From: SAR202 cluster bacterium Casp-Chloro-G2
GTDB taxonomy: Bacteria > Chloroflexota > Dehalococcoidia > Lucifugimonadales > UBA3495
DNA length: 36,060 nt
Assembly: GCA_002816575.1 (NCBI GenBank)
Contig: MUCI01000003.1
Span: 1 to 36,060 of the forward strand
Direction: 5' to 3'
Below are positions 25,733-32,666 of the stretch, piece after piece; the first letter of the stretch is position 1, and each line of letters opens with the position of its first letter. The notes beneath the pieces were generated by a model, which saw nothing but the letters and a program-made list of their open reading frames with translations, did no database searches and had not been told where the DNA came from. The translations under genes were made by a program, and so were the position numbers.

Positions 25733-26386
25733 CTAGGCGTTGTCCGATCTCGAGCCCTTGCCAAAAAAGGGCAGGTTGGGGCCGCCGGGCAGATTGCGGG
25801 ATTTCTTGATCTTCTCGTGAAGCTCCATGATGCCGTAGAGCAGCGCGTCGGGGCGTGGCGGGCATCCCGGAACGTATACATCCACCGGGATGATGTGGTC
25901 CACGCCGGGCACCACGCTGTAAGAGCCGTAATAGGGGCCGCCGCTGGTGGCGCAGACGCCCATGGAGATAACCCATTTGGGCTCGGCCATCTGGTCGTAG
26001 ATGCGCTTGATGGCCGGGGCCATCTTCCAGGTCACCGTGCCGGCCACGATCATCAGGTCGGCCTGCCGGGGCGAGGCACGAAATGCCTCCATGCCGAAAC
26101 GGGCGATGTCGAAGCGGCCCATGGCGCTGGCGATCATCTCGAAGGCGCAGCAGGCCAGTCCGAAGGTCACGGGCCACAGGGCCGACTTCCGGCTCCAGTT
26201 GACCAGGGCGTCCACCGATGTGACCATCAGGCTATCCTTCAGGTCTCCGGGCACGTCGATGACCGGCTCGGCCAAAGGCTCGATGGAGGCGTCCTTCAGG
26301 TCTTGGACCAACGAACCTTCGTGCCGGTCCAGGTCCCAGGTGCGGGAGCGCAGGGGGCCGCCCTCTTGTGAGATATCCAATGCCAT
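25733..26386 (-). CDS. nuoB: NADH-quinone oxidoreductase subunit B
   Basis: It holds cluster N2, the last iron-sulfur centre before quinone. The ligands are Cys79-Cys80 ([10 protein letters not shown]), Cys145 ([10 protein letters not shown]) and Cys175 ([10 protein letters not shown]). The 217-residue protein has an N-terminal extension of about 55 residues before the core, within the range seen in the family. It lies 9 bases after nuoA. Confidence 0.95.
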   Translation of the reverse strand: MALDISQEGGPLRSRTWDLDRHEGSLVQDLKDASIEPLAEPVIDVPGDLKDSLMVTSVDALVNWSRKSALWPVTFGLACCAFEMIASAMGRFDIARFGMEAFRASPRQADLMIVAGTVTWKMAPAIKRIYDQMAEPKWVISMGVCATSGGPYYGSYSVVPGVDHIIPVDVYVPGCPPRPDALLYGIMELHEKIKKSRNLPGGPNLPFFGKGSRSDNA

Positions 26387-26395
26387 CAGCGCTGC

Positions 26396-26779
26396 CTATG
26401 CCCAGTCCAAATCGTTCTTGCGCCAGGCGTAGGCCAGGCCCACGGCCAGGATGCCGACAAAGACCGCCATCTCGATCAGCGCGAACAACTCAAGTTGCAG
26501 GAACTTGGTCGCCCACGGATAGAGGAACACAACCTCAACGTCGAAGATGACGAACAGGATGGCGAACATGTAGTAGCGGAAGTTGAACAACTCCCAGCGT
26601 CCGCCGATGGACTCAACACCGCACTCATAGGTGTCCAGCTTAACTTCGGTTGGATTGTTGGGCCGCAGCCCGATCCTGGACGCCATCCATGACATCGTCA
26701 ACATGCCCACAGGCACGGCGACAGCCACCACCATGAATATGGCGATGAGCCCGTATTGCCGGAAATAGTCGTCTAACAT
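26396..26779 (-). CDS. nuoA: NADH-quinone oxidoreductase subunit A
   Basis: A 127-residue three-helix subunit. The loop YECGVESIG and the helix-2 block [17 protein letters not shown] with conserved acidic residues identify it. It is the first gene of the operon. No strong Shine-Dalgarno precedes the ATG at 26779. A perfect TATAAT lies about 70 bases upstream. Confidence 0.95.
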   Translation of the reverse strand: MLDDYFRQYGLIAIFMVVAVAVPVGMLTMSWMASRIGLRPNNPTEVKLDTYECGVESIGGRWELFNFRYYMFAILFVIFDVEVVFLYPWATKFLQLELFALIEMAVFVGILAVGLAYAWRKNDLDWA

Positions 26780-26850
26780 GGCCGATTCTTACTCGAGCAT
26801 CTACTAGGGCAGGACTAACACAGCCGCAGACCGGCCCCTGAATCGTCCAG

Positions 26851-26856
26851 ATTATA
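26851..26856 (-). promoter_or_regulatory. Candidate -10 box of the nuo operon
   Basis: On the minus strand the hexamer TATAAT is perfect. The hexamer 17 bases upstream is TGTAAA, a poor -35. The implied start near 26843 gives a leader of about 65 bases before nuoA. The rest of the 275-base gap to the CoA-transferase holds only a G+C-rich inverted pair (GGCCGGG at 26901 and CCCGGCC at 26934) and no gene. Confidence 0.45.
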
Positions 26857-27054
26857 GCAGAGAGACCTCGGCCTTTACAGGCAAAACCCTGTTGGACTGT
26901 GGCCGGGTATCGGGGCAATGGGCACGTCTTTTCCCCGGCCTGGCTGGCTGGTACCATGAATCCACGCCCAAACTGGCCGCAAACCGGGCCCCAACCGGGC
27001 GTACAGCCACAGTAACGCGGCACGTTTGGGAACACGGCACGATCGGGAGAAGTT

Positions 27055-28266
27055 TTGACCACAGCCCAAGGACCCTTGGCCGGCCTGAAAGTCCTAGACC
27101 TTTCCATCATCGTCGCCGGCGGCACCGCCAGCAGTCTGCTGGCCGACTTTGGGGCCGAAGTTGTCAAAGTCGAGCGGCCCGGCAACGGCGACCCGCTGCG
27201 AAACTGGGGCCCCTTCGCCAACGGCGTATCCCTATGGTGGAAGGTCCACTCGCGCAACAAGAAGTCCATCACCCTGAACCTGGGCACGCCGGAAGGCCAG
27301 ACGCTGCTCAAGCAACTGGCGGCCCAGGCCGACGTTTTGATCGAGGGATTCAGGCCCGGCGCAATGGAGAAATGGGGGCTGGGCCCCGACGAACTCCAAG
27401 CCGTGAACCCCAAGCTGGTGATGCTGCGTTACTCGGGATTCGGACAAACTGGCCCCTACAAGGACCGGCCCGGCTTCGGCACCATCGCCGAGTGCATGAG
27501 CGGCTACGTAGGCATGACCGGGTTCCCCGACTCCCCTCCCGTGCTGCCGCCGGTGCCTCTGGCCGACGAGATCGCCGGGGTGTTCGGCGCCATGGCCGGT
27601 ATGATGGCCCTCTACCACCGGGACGCCTCTGGTAGCCCCGACGCCAAGGGACAGGTGGTCGATGTGAGCCTCTTCGAGCCGCTTTTCCGGCTGTGCATCC
27701 CCCATATCACCATGTTCGACATGCTGGGCATCAACCGGGAACGGGTGGGCAACGACTTCCCCGACGCCGCGCCGCGCAGTTTATATAAAACGGCTGATGA
27801 CCGCTGGCTGGGCCTGTCCGCCACCTCCCAGAGCACCTTTGAGAATCTGGCCAAGGCGATGGGGATGCCCGAGTTGATCGACCGGCCCGAGTTCCGGGAC
27901 AACGCCGCCAGGTTGGAGAACCGGGACGCCCTGAACGTGGAACTGGAGGGCTGGCTGGGTCAGCGTGATCTGAACGAGACCTTGGACCAGTTGATCCCCG
28001 CTGGGGGCGTGGTCGGCCCCGTCTACGACGCCGCCCAGATCATGGAGGACCCCCACTACCAAGCCCGCGAGGACATCATCGACATCGACGACCCCGAACT
28101 GGGCCGGACCAAGATGCTGGGCGTGGTCCCCAAGTTCAGCGAAACGCCCGGCGCCGTGCAGCACGCCGGCCCCACCGTGGGCGAGCATAACAGCCACATC
28201 TACGGCTCATGGCTCGGCTTGGACGAGGGCGACCTTGCGGAGATGACCGGGCAGGGGACGATCTAA
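27055..28266 (+). CDS. Family III CoA-transferase (CaiB/BaiF type)
   Basis: It moves CoA between carboxylic acids. The 403-residue protein has the N-terminal GPLAGLKVLDLS, SLLADFGAEVVKVERPGNGD and WWKVHSRNKKSITLNL blocks, and Asp171 in PLADEIAGVFG, where formyl-CoA transferase has its catalytic Asp169. The C-terminal IMEDPHYQARED motif is typical. The start is a TTG at 27055, preceded by GGGAGA at good spacing; no ATG lies near the conserved N-terminus. It ends one base before the rdgB ATG. Substrate unknown. Such genes are expanded in several acid-degrading marine lineages, and an enoyl-CoA hydratase lies 7 kb away. Confidence 0.9.
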   Translation: MTTAQGPLAGLKVLDLSIIVAGGTASSLLADFGAEVVKVERPGNGDPLRNWGPFANGVSLWWKVHSRNKKSITLNLGTPEGQTLLKQLAAQADVLIEGFRPGAMEKWGLGPDELQAVNPKLVMLRYSGFGQTGPYKDRPGFGTIAECMSGYVGMTGFPDSPPVLPPVPLADEIAGVFGAMAGMMALYHRDASGSPDAKGQVVDVSLFEPLFRLCIPHITMFDMLGINRERVGNDFPDAAPRSLYKTADDRWLGLSATSQSTFENLAKAMGMPELIDRPEFRDNAARLENRDALNVELEGWLGQRDLNETLDQLIPAGGVVGPVYDAAQIMEDPHYQAREDIIDIDDPELGRTKMLGVVPKFSETPGAVQHAGPTVGEHNSHIYGSWLGLDEGDLAEMTGQGTI

Positions 28267-28267
28267 G

Positions 28268-29017
28268 ATGGCCTACGCCCAGCCCGCCCACCTCCTCATC
28301 GCCACGGGCAACCCTGGCAAGATGCGGGAGTACGCCGACCTGCTCAGCGGCCTTCCCTTCCAGTTGGTCTCCCTGCGGGACCTGGGCATCACCCATGAGG
28401 TGAACGAGACCGGAGATACCTTTGAGGAGAACGCCTGGCTCAAGGCGTCGGAATACGCGGCGATCTCCGGGTTGCTGACACTGGCCGACGACTCGGGACT
28501 GGAGGTGGATGCTCTCTCGGGTGCGCCTGGAGTGCGCTCGGCCCGCTACGGCGGGGATGCCTGCGCCAGCGACCAGGACCGGGTCGCCTTACTGCTAAAG
28601 AACCTTGAGGGCGTGCCCTGGGAACAGCGGGGGGCGAGGTTTCGGTGTGTGATTGCTGTCGCCAGGCTGAGCCTGGACCCGGATACCGCCGGCGGGACCA
28701 AACAAGACTTGAGCGACGGCGCGGCCTCCCCATTTCGTGAAGGGGGACGGGAAGGGGATCTCGACGCCTCGCCGCTGGAAACTTCCACGGAACCACCCGC
28801 TCTCGTCGCCCAGACTGAGGGTTCGGTGGCCGGAATGATACAATATACCCCTATGGGGGATGATGGTTTTGGCTATGACCCGGTGTTCTATCTCCCAGCC
28901 TTCGACAAGACCTTCGCCCAGCTTCCGCTGGCCGATAAAAATAAGCTCAGTCACCGCGCTTTGGCCGCACAAAAAGCGGTGGAACTCCTGAGAAATCTGA
29001 ACCCTGAAAGCAGATAG
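28268..29017 (+). CDS. rdgB: RdgB/HAM1 non-canonical purine NTP pyrophosphatase, with an internal insert
   Basis: It hydrolyses ITP, XTP and dITP to keep them out of nucleic acids. The motifs are intact: ATGNPGKMREY (10-22), ETGDTFEENAWLKA (47-60), LADDSGLEVDAL (72-83), GAPGVRSARYGG (85-96) and GDDGFGYDPVFY (197-208), ending with KNKLSHRALA. At 249 residues it is about 50 longer than usual. The extra length is a low-complexity segment of about 40 residues (137-178) between RLSLDPD and LVAQTEGSVAGM, where the family normally has only a short loop. The insert holds a palindromic-repeat-like stretch in frame. The fold outside it looks functional. Confidence 0.93.
   Translation: MAYAQPAHLLIATGNPGKMREYADLLSGLPFQLVSLRDLGITHEVNETGDTFEENAWLKASEYAAISGLLTLADDSGLEVDALSGAPGVRSARYGGDACASDQDRVALLLKNLEGVPWEQRGARFRCVIAVARLSLDPDTAGGTKQDLSDGAASPFREGGREGDLDASPLETSTEPPALVAQTEGSVAGMIQYTPMGDDGFGYDPVFYLPAFDKTFAQLPLADKNKLSHRALAAQKAVELLRNLNPESR
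28725..28762. repeat. Palindromic-repeat-like segment inside rdgB
   Basis: The reverse complement begins GAGATCCCC, continues with CGTCCCCCTTCACGAAATGG and ends GGAGG. This parallels the intergenic element at 25202-25248 (GAAATCCCC, then CGTC, a CCCC run, and a GGGAGG end). It lies wholly within codons 153-165 of rdgB, inside the insert, and keeps the frame open. Confidence 0.45.
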
Positions 29018-29024
29018 CTCAAGT

Positions 29025-30038
29025 ATGCTTACTGACAAATTCGGCAGGCCCATGCGTGACCTGCGGATCTCCGTTACCGACCGGTGCAACTTCCGGTGTC
29101 CTTACTGCATGCCCGCCGAGATCTACGGCGAGGCCTATGAATTCCTGCCCAGGGAAGACATCCTCACCTTCGAGGAATTGACCCGGCTGGTGGCATTATT
29201 CGCGGAGCATGGCGTCACCAAGCTGCGGATAACCGGCGGCGAGCCCCTGCTTCGGAACGAACTGCCCCAACTGCTGGGCATGCTGGGCGCCATCGACGGC
29301 ATCGAAGACCTGACCCTCACCACCAACGGCTATCTGCTGGCCCAGTTCGCCCAACAGTTGAAGGACTCGGGACTGGGGCGCATCACAGTCAGTCTGGACA
29401 GCCTGGACGACGACGTGTTCAAGGCCATGAACGGCCGTGGGTTCGCGCCGGGGCGTGTCCTCGACGCCATCCAGACCGCCGCCGATGTCGGCCTCTCGCC
29501 CATCAAGATTAACTGCGTGGTCCAGAAGGGCGTCAACGACCACACCATCGTCGACCTGGCCCGGCACTTCAAGGGCACCGGCCATATAGTCCGCTATATC
29601 GAGTACATGGATGTGGGCAACCGCAACGGCTGGCGCTCGGAACACGTGGTTCCCGCCGCCGAGATCATCGCCAAGATCGACGCTGAAATGCCCTTGGAAC
29701 CGGTCGAAAGCAACTACAGGGGCGAGGTAGCCCGCAGATATCGTTATAGGGACGGCAGCGGGGAGATCGGCGTCATCGCGTCGGTGACCATGCCCTTCTG
29801 CGGCGACTGCACCAGGGTGCGGCTGTCCACCGATGGCCGGATCTTCACCTGCCTTTTCGCCAGCGAAGGCGTGAGCCTGAGGGACCCGCTGAGGGCCGGC
29901 GCCACCGACGACGAACTAAGAGCGTTGATCAGCAGCGTCTGGACCGGGCGCTCAGACCGGTATTCTGAGGTGCGGGCCGCGTCACCCAACGAACCGGGCG
30001 CGCCAAGAAAGATAGAGATGTACCAGATAGGCGGGTAG
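29025..30038 (+). CDS. moaA: GTP 3',8-cyclase (molybdenum cofactor biosynthesis protein A)
   Basis: This radical SAM enzyme turns GTP into the cyclic precursor used by MoaC for molybdopterin. The 337-residue protein has the radical SAM motif Cys21-x3-Cys25-x2-Cys28 (CNFRCPYC), KLRITGGEPLL, and the C-terminal second cluster FCGDCTRVRLSTDGRIFTC. It ends in GG, as MoaA proteins do. It starts 7 bases after rdgB with a weak ribosome-binding site. moaC lies about 550 bases after its end, beyond rnhA, so the first two steps of the pathway are encoded together and a molybdoenzyme is expected elsewhere in the genome. Confidence 0.95.
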   Translation: MLTDKFGRPMRDLRISVTDRCNFRCPYCMPAEIYGEAYEFLPREDILTFEELTRLVALFAEHGVTKLRITGGEPLLRNELPQLLGMLGAIDGIEDLTLTTNGYLLAQFAQQLKDSGLGRITVSLDSLDDDVFKAMNGRGFAPGRVLDAIQTAADVGLSPIKINCVVQKGVNDHTIVDLARHFKGTGHIVRYIEYMDVGNRNGWRSEHVVPAAEIIAKIDAEMPLEPVESNYRGEVARRYRYRDGSGEIGVIASVTMPFCGDCTRVRLSTDGRIFTCLFASEGVSLRDPLRAGATDDELRALISSVWTGRSDRYSEVRAASPNEPGAPRKIEMYQIGG

Positions 30039-30119
30039 GGAGGAGGACTCAGCATCCGGCGATCGGCGGTCCGCACTCAGGAAGACCGAGAGCCGATGAA
30101 TGAAGGCTGATAGCTATCT

Positions 30120-30512
30120 ATGGATATAGTCATTCACACCGACGGCGCATGCAAGGGCAATCCTGGCCGGGGCGGCTGGGGCGCGGTCATCCAGCAGAAC
30201 GGCACCCAGAAGATCATCTCCGGCGGCGAACCCAAAACCACCAACAACCGCATGGAGATGACGGCCGTGATCAAGGGACTGGAGGCGGTGGACCCGTCGG
30301 CCAAGGTCCTGGTTAGCTCTGACAGCACCTATGTGGTTAACACCATGACCAAGGGCTGGAAGCGCAAGGCCAACCACGACCTGTGGGAGCAGATGGACCG
30401 CCTGGTCAAGGACCGCGACGTCTCTTGGCGCTGGGTGCGAGGCCATAACGGCGACCCCGGGAACGAGCTGGCCGACGCCGCGGCCACCAAAGAAGCGGGC
30501 ACCGCCCGTTAG
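30120..30512 (+). CDS. rnhA: Ribonuclease HI
   Basis: It cuts the RNA strand of RNA-DNA hybrids. At 130 residues it is a compact RNase HI with all catalytic residues: Asp8 (HTDGACKGNPG), Glu46 (NNRMEMTA), Asp68 (SSDSTYV), His109 and Asp119 (GHNGDPGNELAD). The basic loop KGWKRKANHDLW fits the substrate handle. It is sandwiched between moaA and moaC in the same direction. Its last codons and stop are duplicated downstream. Confidence 0.95.
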   Translation: MDIVIHTDGACKGNPGRGGWGAVIQQNGTQKIISGGEPKTTNNRMEMTAVIKGLEAVDPSAKVLVSSDSTYVVNTMTKGWKRKANHDLWEQMDRLVKDRDVSWRWVRGHNGDPGNELADAAATKEAGTAR

Positions 30513-30535
30513 CCAGAGCGGGCACCGCCCGTTAG
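30495..30535 (+). repeat. Tandem duplication of the rnhA 3' end
   Basis: GCGGGCACCGCCCGTTAG occurs at 30495-30512 (the last five codons and stop of rnhA) and again at 30518-30535, 23 bases further on. Each copy contains the small hairpin GCGGGC-ACC-GCCCGT. Confidence 0.92.
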
Positions 30536-30586
30536 TTAGCCTGAAGGCCGACCCTGAAACCCCTCCCCAAGGAGCAACGCAACGTT

Positions 30587-31093
30587 ATGTCCACCACCGA
30601 CAAGAACCCCGGTCTTCACCTAACCCACCTGGACGAGCAGGGACGGGCCAAGATGGTGGATGTGGGCGATAAGGACATCACCACCCGCGTCGCCGTGGCC
30701 AGGGGTCACGTGTCCATCCAGCCGGAGACGGCGCGCCTGATCCGGGAAGGGCTGATGAAGAAGGGCGACGTGCTGACCATCGCCCAGTTGGCCGGCATCA
30801 TGGGCGCCAAGAAGACCTCAGAACTCATCCCGCTGTGCCATCCGCTGCCCCTAGACCGGGTGGACGTGGACCTGGAACTGGACGAAGCGCAAGGCAGGAT
30901 CAACGTAACCGCCACCGCGAGCACCACCGCCCGCACCGGGGTGGAGATGGAGGCCCTGACCGCAGTCTCAGTGGCGTCCCTCACCCTCTACGACATGTGC
31001 AAGTCGGTTGACCGTGGCATGCGCATCGAGGCCATCCGCCTGGTACAGAAATCCGGCGGCCGCAGCGGCGACATCAACCTTGAGGGCGGCTAG
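30587..31093 (+). CDS. moaC: Cyclic pyranopterin monophosphate synthase
   Basis: It converts the MoaA product into cyclic pyranopterin monophosphate. The 168-residue protein shows [35 protein letters not shown] (the family signature), [20 protein letters not shown] and a C-terminal [13 protein letters not shown] lies 12 bases before the ATG. It works with moaA upstream; rnhA between them has no pathway link. Confidence 0.95.
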   Translation: MSTTDKNPGLHLTHLDEQGRAKMVDVGDKDITTRVAVARGHVSIQPETARLIREGLMKKGDVLTIAQLAGIMGAKKTSELIPLCHPLPLDRVDVDLELDEAQGRINVTATASTTARTGVEMEALTAVSVASLTLYDMCKSVDRGMRIEAIRLVQKSGGRSGDINLEGG

Positions 31094-31187
31094 CCTCCTC
31101 AGGGATTTCGGCGGGCCGATGGCGGTTGGGGCAGGAACAACGCCCCCGTCTCCGGCCTGACCATTAATGCATCCGAAGCGCACCCTT

Positions 31188-31244
31188 CCCGTTCATGTCC
31201 GCACGTCCCGCTCATGTCCGCCCGTCCCGTTCATGGTGAGTCCG
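31188..31244. repeat. Three tandem 19-bp units between converging genes
   Basis: Units beginning CCCGTTCATGTCCGC start at 31188, 31207 and 31226. The first two differ at a few bases and the third diverges after CATG. They fill part of the 200-base gap between moaC and the unknown minus-strand gene. No open frame of note covers them. Confidence 0.8.
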
Positions 31245-31293
31245 TCGAACCACACCGGTCTCGGTCAAACGGTCGCCTCAGCCCCCTAACCGA

Positions 31294-31686
31294 TCAGCCC
31301 CGGCGGTCGATCTCTGCCTGAAGCAATCGCACCGCCACCGTGGCGTAGGCGATGTACTGCTCGGGGGGCAGGTCCAACTCGGTGAACCGCTCCACCTGGT
31401 CGATGTCGTTTGGGCCATCCGGGCCGGGGATCATCTTCAGGTCTAGTTCCGATATCTCACCGTCGGCCAACACCACCACGCAGCCCAATTCGGGCGGCGG
31501 CTGAAAACCGGAGCCGGACGGCAGTTCAAGCTCGATGGCCTGGAGCGTGCTCATGCCAAAGAACGCTGGGAACGGCCGCAGCCTAGAGGCCAACTCAACC
31601 ACGGTGGTCCTTAGGCGTTCGGCAGTCTCACGCGAATGCTCCTCCGGAGACGGTTGATTGGGCTGTGGTCCTTCTGAAGCAGTCAT
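31294..31686 (-). CDS. Conserved-looking protein of unknown function
   Basis: I do not recognise this 130-residue protein. It has a polar, proline-rich N-terminus (about 20 residues) followed by a likely helix, RLRTTVVELASRLRPF. A beta-rich part follows with CVVVLADGEISELDLKMIPG, then an acidic stretch and a C-terminal helix ending AEIDRRG. There is no signal peptide or membrane segment. A Shine-Dalgarno is not obvious upstream of the ATG at 31686. Codon use and composition resemble the neighbours, which supports a real gene. It is divergent from the tRNA promoter and convergent with moaC. Confidence 0.6.
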   Translation of the reverse strand: MTASEGPQPNQPSPEEHSRETAERLRTTVVELASRLRPFPAFFGMSTLQAIELELPSGSGFQPPPELGCVVVLADGEISELDLKMIPGPDGPNDIDQVERFTELDLPPEQYIAYATVAVRLLQAEIDRRG

Positions 31687-31726
31687 TATTCGGTGATTCT
31701 AAACCGCCAGATGGCCCCAATGCCAA

Positions 31727-31756
31727 TTGACACTGTCAAATGACCGCCTTTACCAT
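31727..31756 (+). promoter_or_regulatory. Promoter candidate with palindromic -35 upstream of the tRNA
   Basis: A consensus TTGACA (31727-31732) is followed after 18 bases by TACCAT (31751-31756, four of six). The -35 forms half of the perfect palindrome TTGACACTGTCAA (31727-31739), which could serve as an operator. The start would lie near 31763, about 70 bases before the tRNA. Confidence 0.45.
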
Positions 31757-31833
31757 TGAAGGGTTGGGGTTCGTCGTCCAGATTGGCCTCAAGCCAGAGT
31801 TCACCCAGGCGGCTGGCCGGGTGCTCTTTAGGT

Positions 31834-31909
31834 GGCACCGTAGCTCAGTGGTTAGAGCGGGCGCTTCATAAGCGCTAGGTCACTGGTTCGAACCCAGTCG
31901 GTGCCACCA
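31834..31909 (+). tRNA. tRNA with CAT anticodon, probably tRNA-Ile2 (lysidine type), otherwise elongator tRNA-Met
   Basis: A full cloverleaf can be drawn: acceptor GGCACCG/CGGTGCC, D arm GCTC-AGTGGTTA-GAGC, anticodon stem GGCGC/GCGCT with loop TTCATAA, a five-base variable loop, and T arm ACTGG-TTCGAAC-CCAGT. Discriminator A and an encoded CCA end it at 31909. It is not the initiator, because position 1 pairs with 72 and the GGG/CCC anticodon-stem pairs are missing. The GGCG anticodon stem and eight-base D loop are closer to tRNA-Ile2 as I recall it from E. coli than to elongator tRNA-Met. Confidence 0.93.
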
Positions 31910-32045
31910 CCCATCGCATCCTACAAGCTGTCGCCGCGGCAACTTTGATGCCGTAGACCACCTTACTTTTCATCTTGCTGCTGGGAAAGTGGTTGCTCTG
32001 GGGCGCTGCTCATCCACGACACGCTATTTCCACATAGGGGAAATT

Positions 32046-32294
32046 TTGAGTTTTGTAATCACCAAACCCTGTATCGGCGTTAAAGACGCCTCCTGCGTCG
32101 AGGTCTGTCCGGTACGCTGCATCTCCAGCGCAGACGACGAGGAGATGTATTACATCGACCCGGGAACATGTATCAACTGCTCTTACTGTGAGCCGGTGTG
32201 CCCGGTGAACGCCATATTCGACGAGTACCAGATGCCCTCCGATCAACGTGAGTTCCTCCGGAAGAACCGCGAGTTCTACACGAAGCGCCCCTAG
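32046..32294 (+). CDS. 7Fe-type ferredoxin
   Basis: A small electron carrier of 82 residues. I start it at TTG 32046, preceded by AGGGG at six bases, which gives SFVITKPCIG, the normal N-terminus of this family. The longer frame from 31989 adds 19 unlikely residues. Cysteines 9, 17 and 52 match the 3Fe-4S ligands, and 21, 42, 45 and 48 match the 4Fe-4S ligands, with an extra Cys25. The pattern is that of Thermus and actinobacterial ferredoxins (CVEVCPVRCI, CINCSYCEPVCPVNAIF). It could donate to or accept from the nuoEFG-less complex I, but this is inference. Confidence 0.9.
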   Translation: MSFVITKPCIGVKDASCVEVCPVRCISSADDEEMYYIDPGTCINCSYCEPVCPVNAIFDEYQMPSDQREFLRKNREFYTKRP

Positions 32295-32666
32295 CCGCGC
32301 CGAGACCGGTAGGCCACCCTGGCTTTCCAAGTCTCGGTAGCCGGTAAACGGGGCTAGACTTGCGACCTGGCTGATCCCTGGGCGCTATCAAGACCTGGAT
32401 CGAGCCGACAGTAACCGGATTACTTCGTCTCCAAATACCAGGTAGGCCCCGCCCGGCGGCGCGGTATACAATTGGCGGACGGACAGACCGGACCACCGGA
32501 CTGCCGTCCGTTTTTCTTTGTCACCGGGGTACGGGCCACCGGAATCTGGTTGAAGGACCCTCCACCCGGAAGGGCGACCATCAAAGGGCTGCCACCTCAT
32601 CGGCTTCTCCGTTGACGGCCTGGACCACTCCGGACCCCACATCCCGATTTCCGAGGAAAGACACTG
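32295..32666. other. Gap of 372 bases without a gene
   Basis: I see no supported coding region. It holds an inverted pair CCGAGAC (32300-32306) and GTCTCGG (32331-32337) just after the ferredoxin, without a T-run. It also has a -10-like TATACAAT (32465-32472) with no good -35, and the strong intrinsic terminator at 32476-32519. The remaining 150 bases before the racemase-like gene look featureless except for its ribosome-binding site. Confidence 0.6.
32476..32519 (+). terminator. Intrinsic terminator between the ferredoxin and racemase-like genes
   Basis: CGGACGG (32476-32482) pairs perfectly with CCGTCCG (32504-32510). The loop contains a second small hairpin CCGG-ACCA-CCGG. TTTTTCTTT follows at once. 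It could end the ferredoxin transcript or act as an attenuator in the leader of the next gene. Confidence 0.8.

Noticed and set aside
26901-26940. G+C-rich inverted repeat between nuoA and the CoA-transferase as a terminator
   Set aside because: It lies in a divergent gap where no transcript should end, and no T-run follows on either strand.
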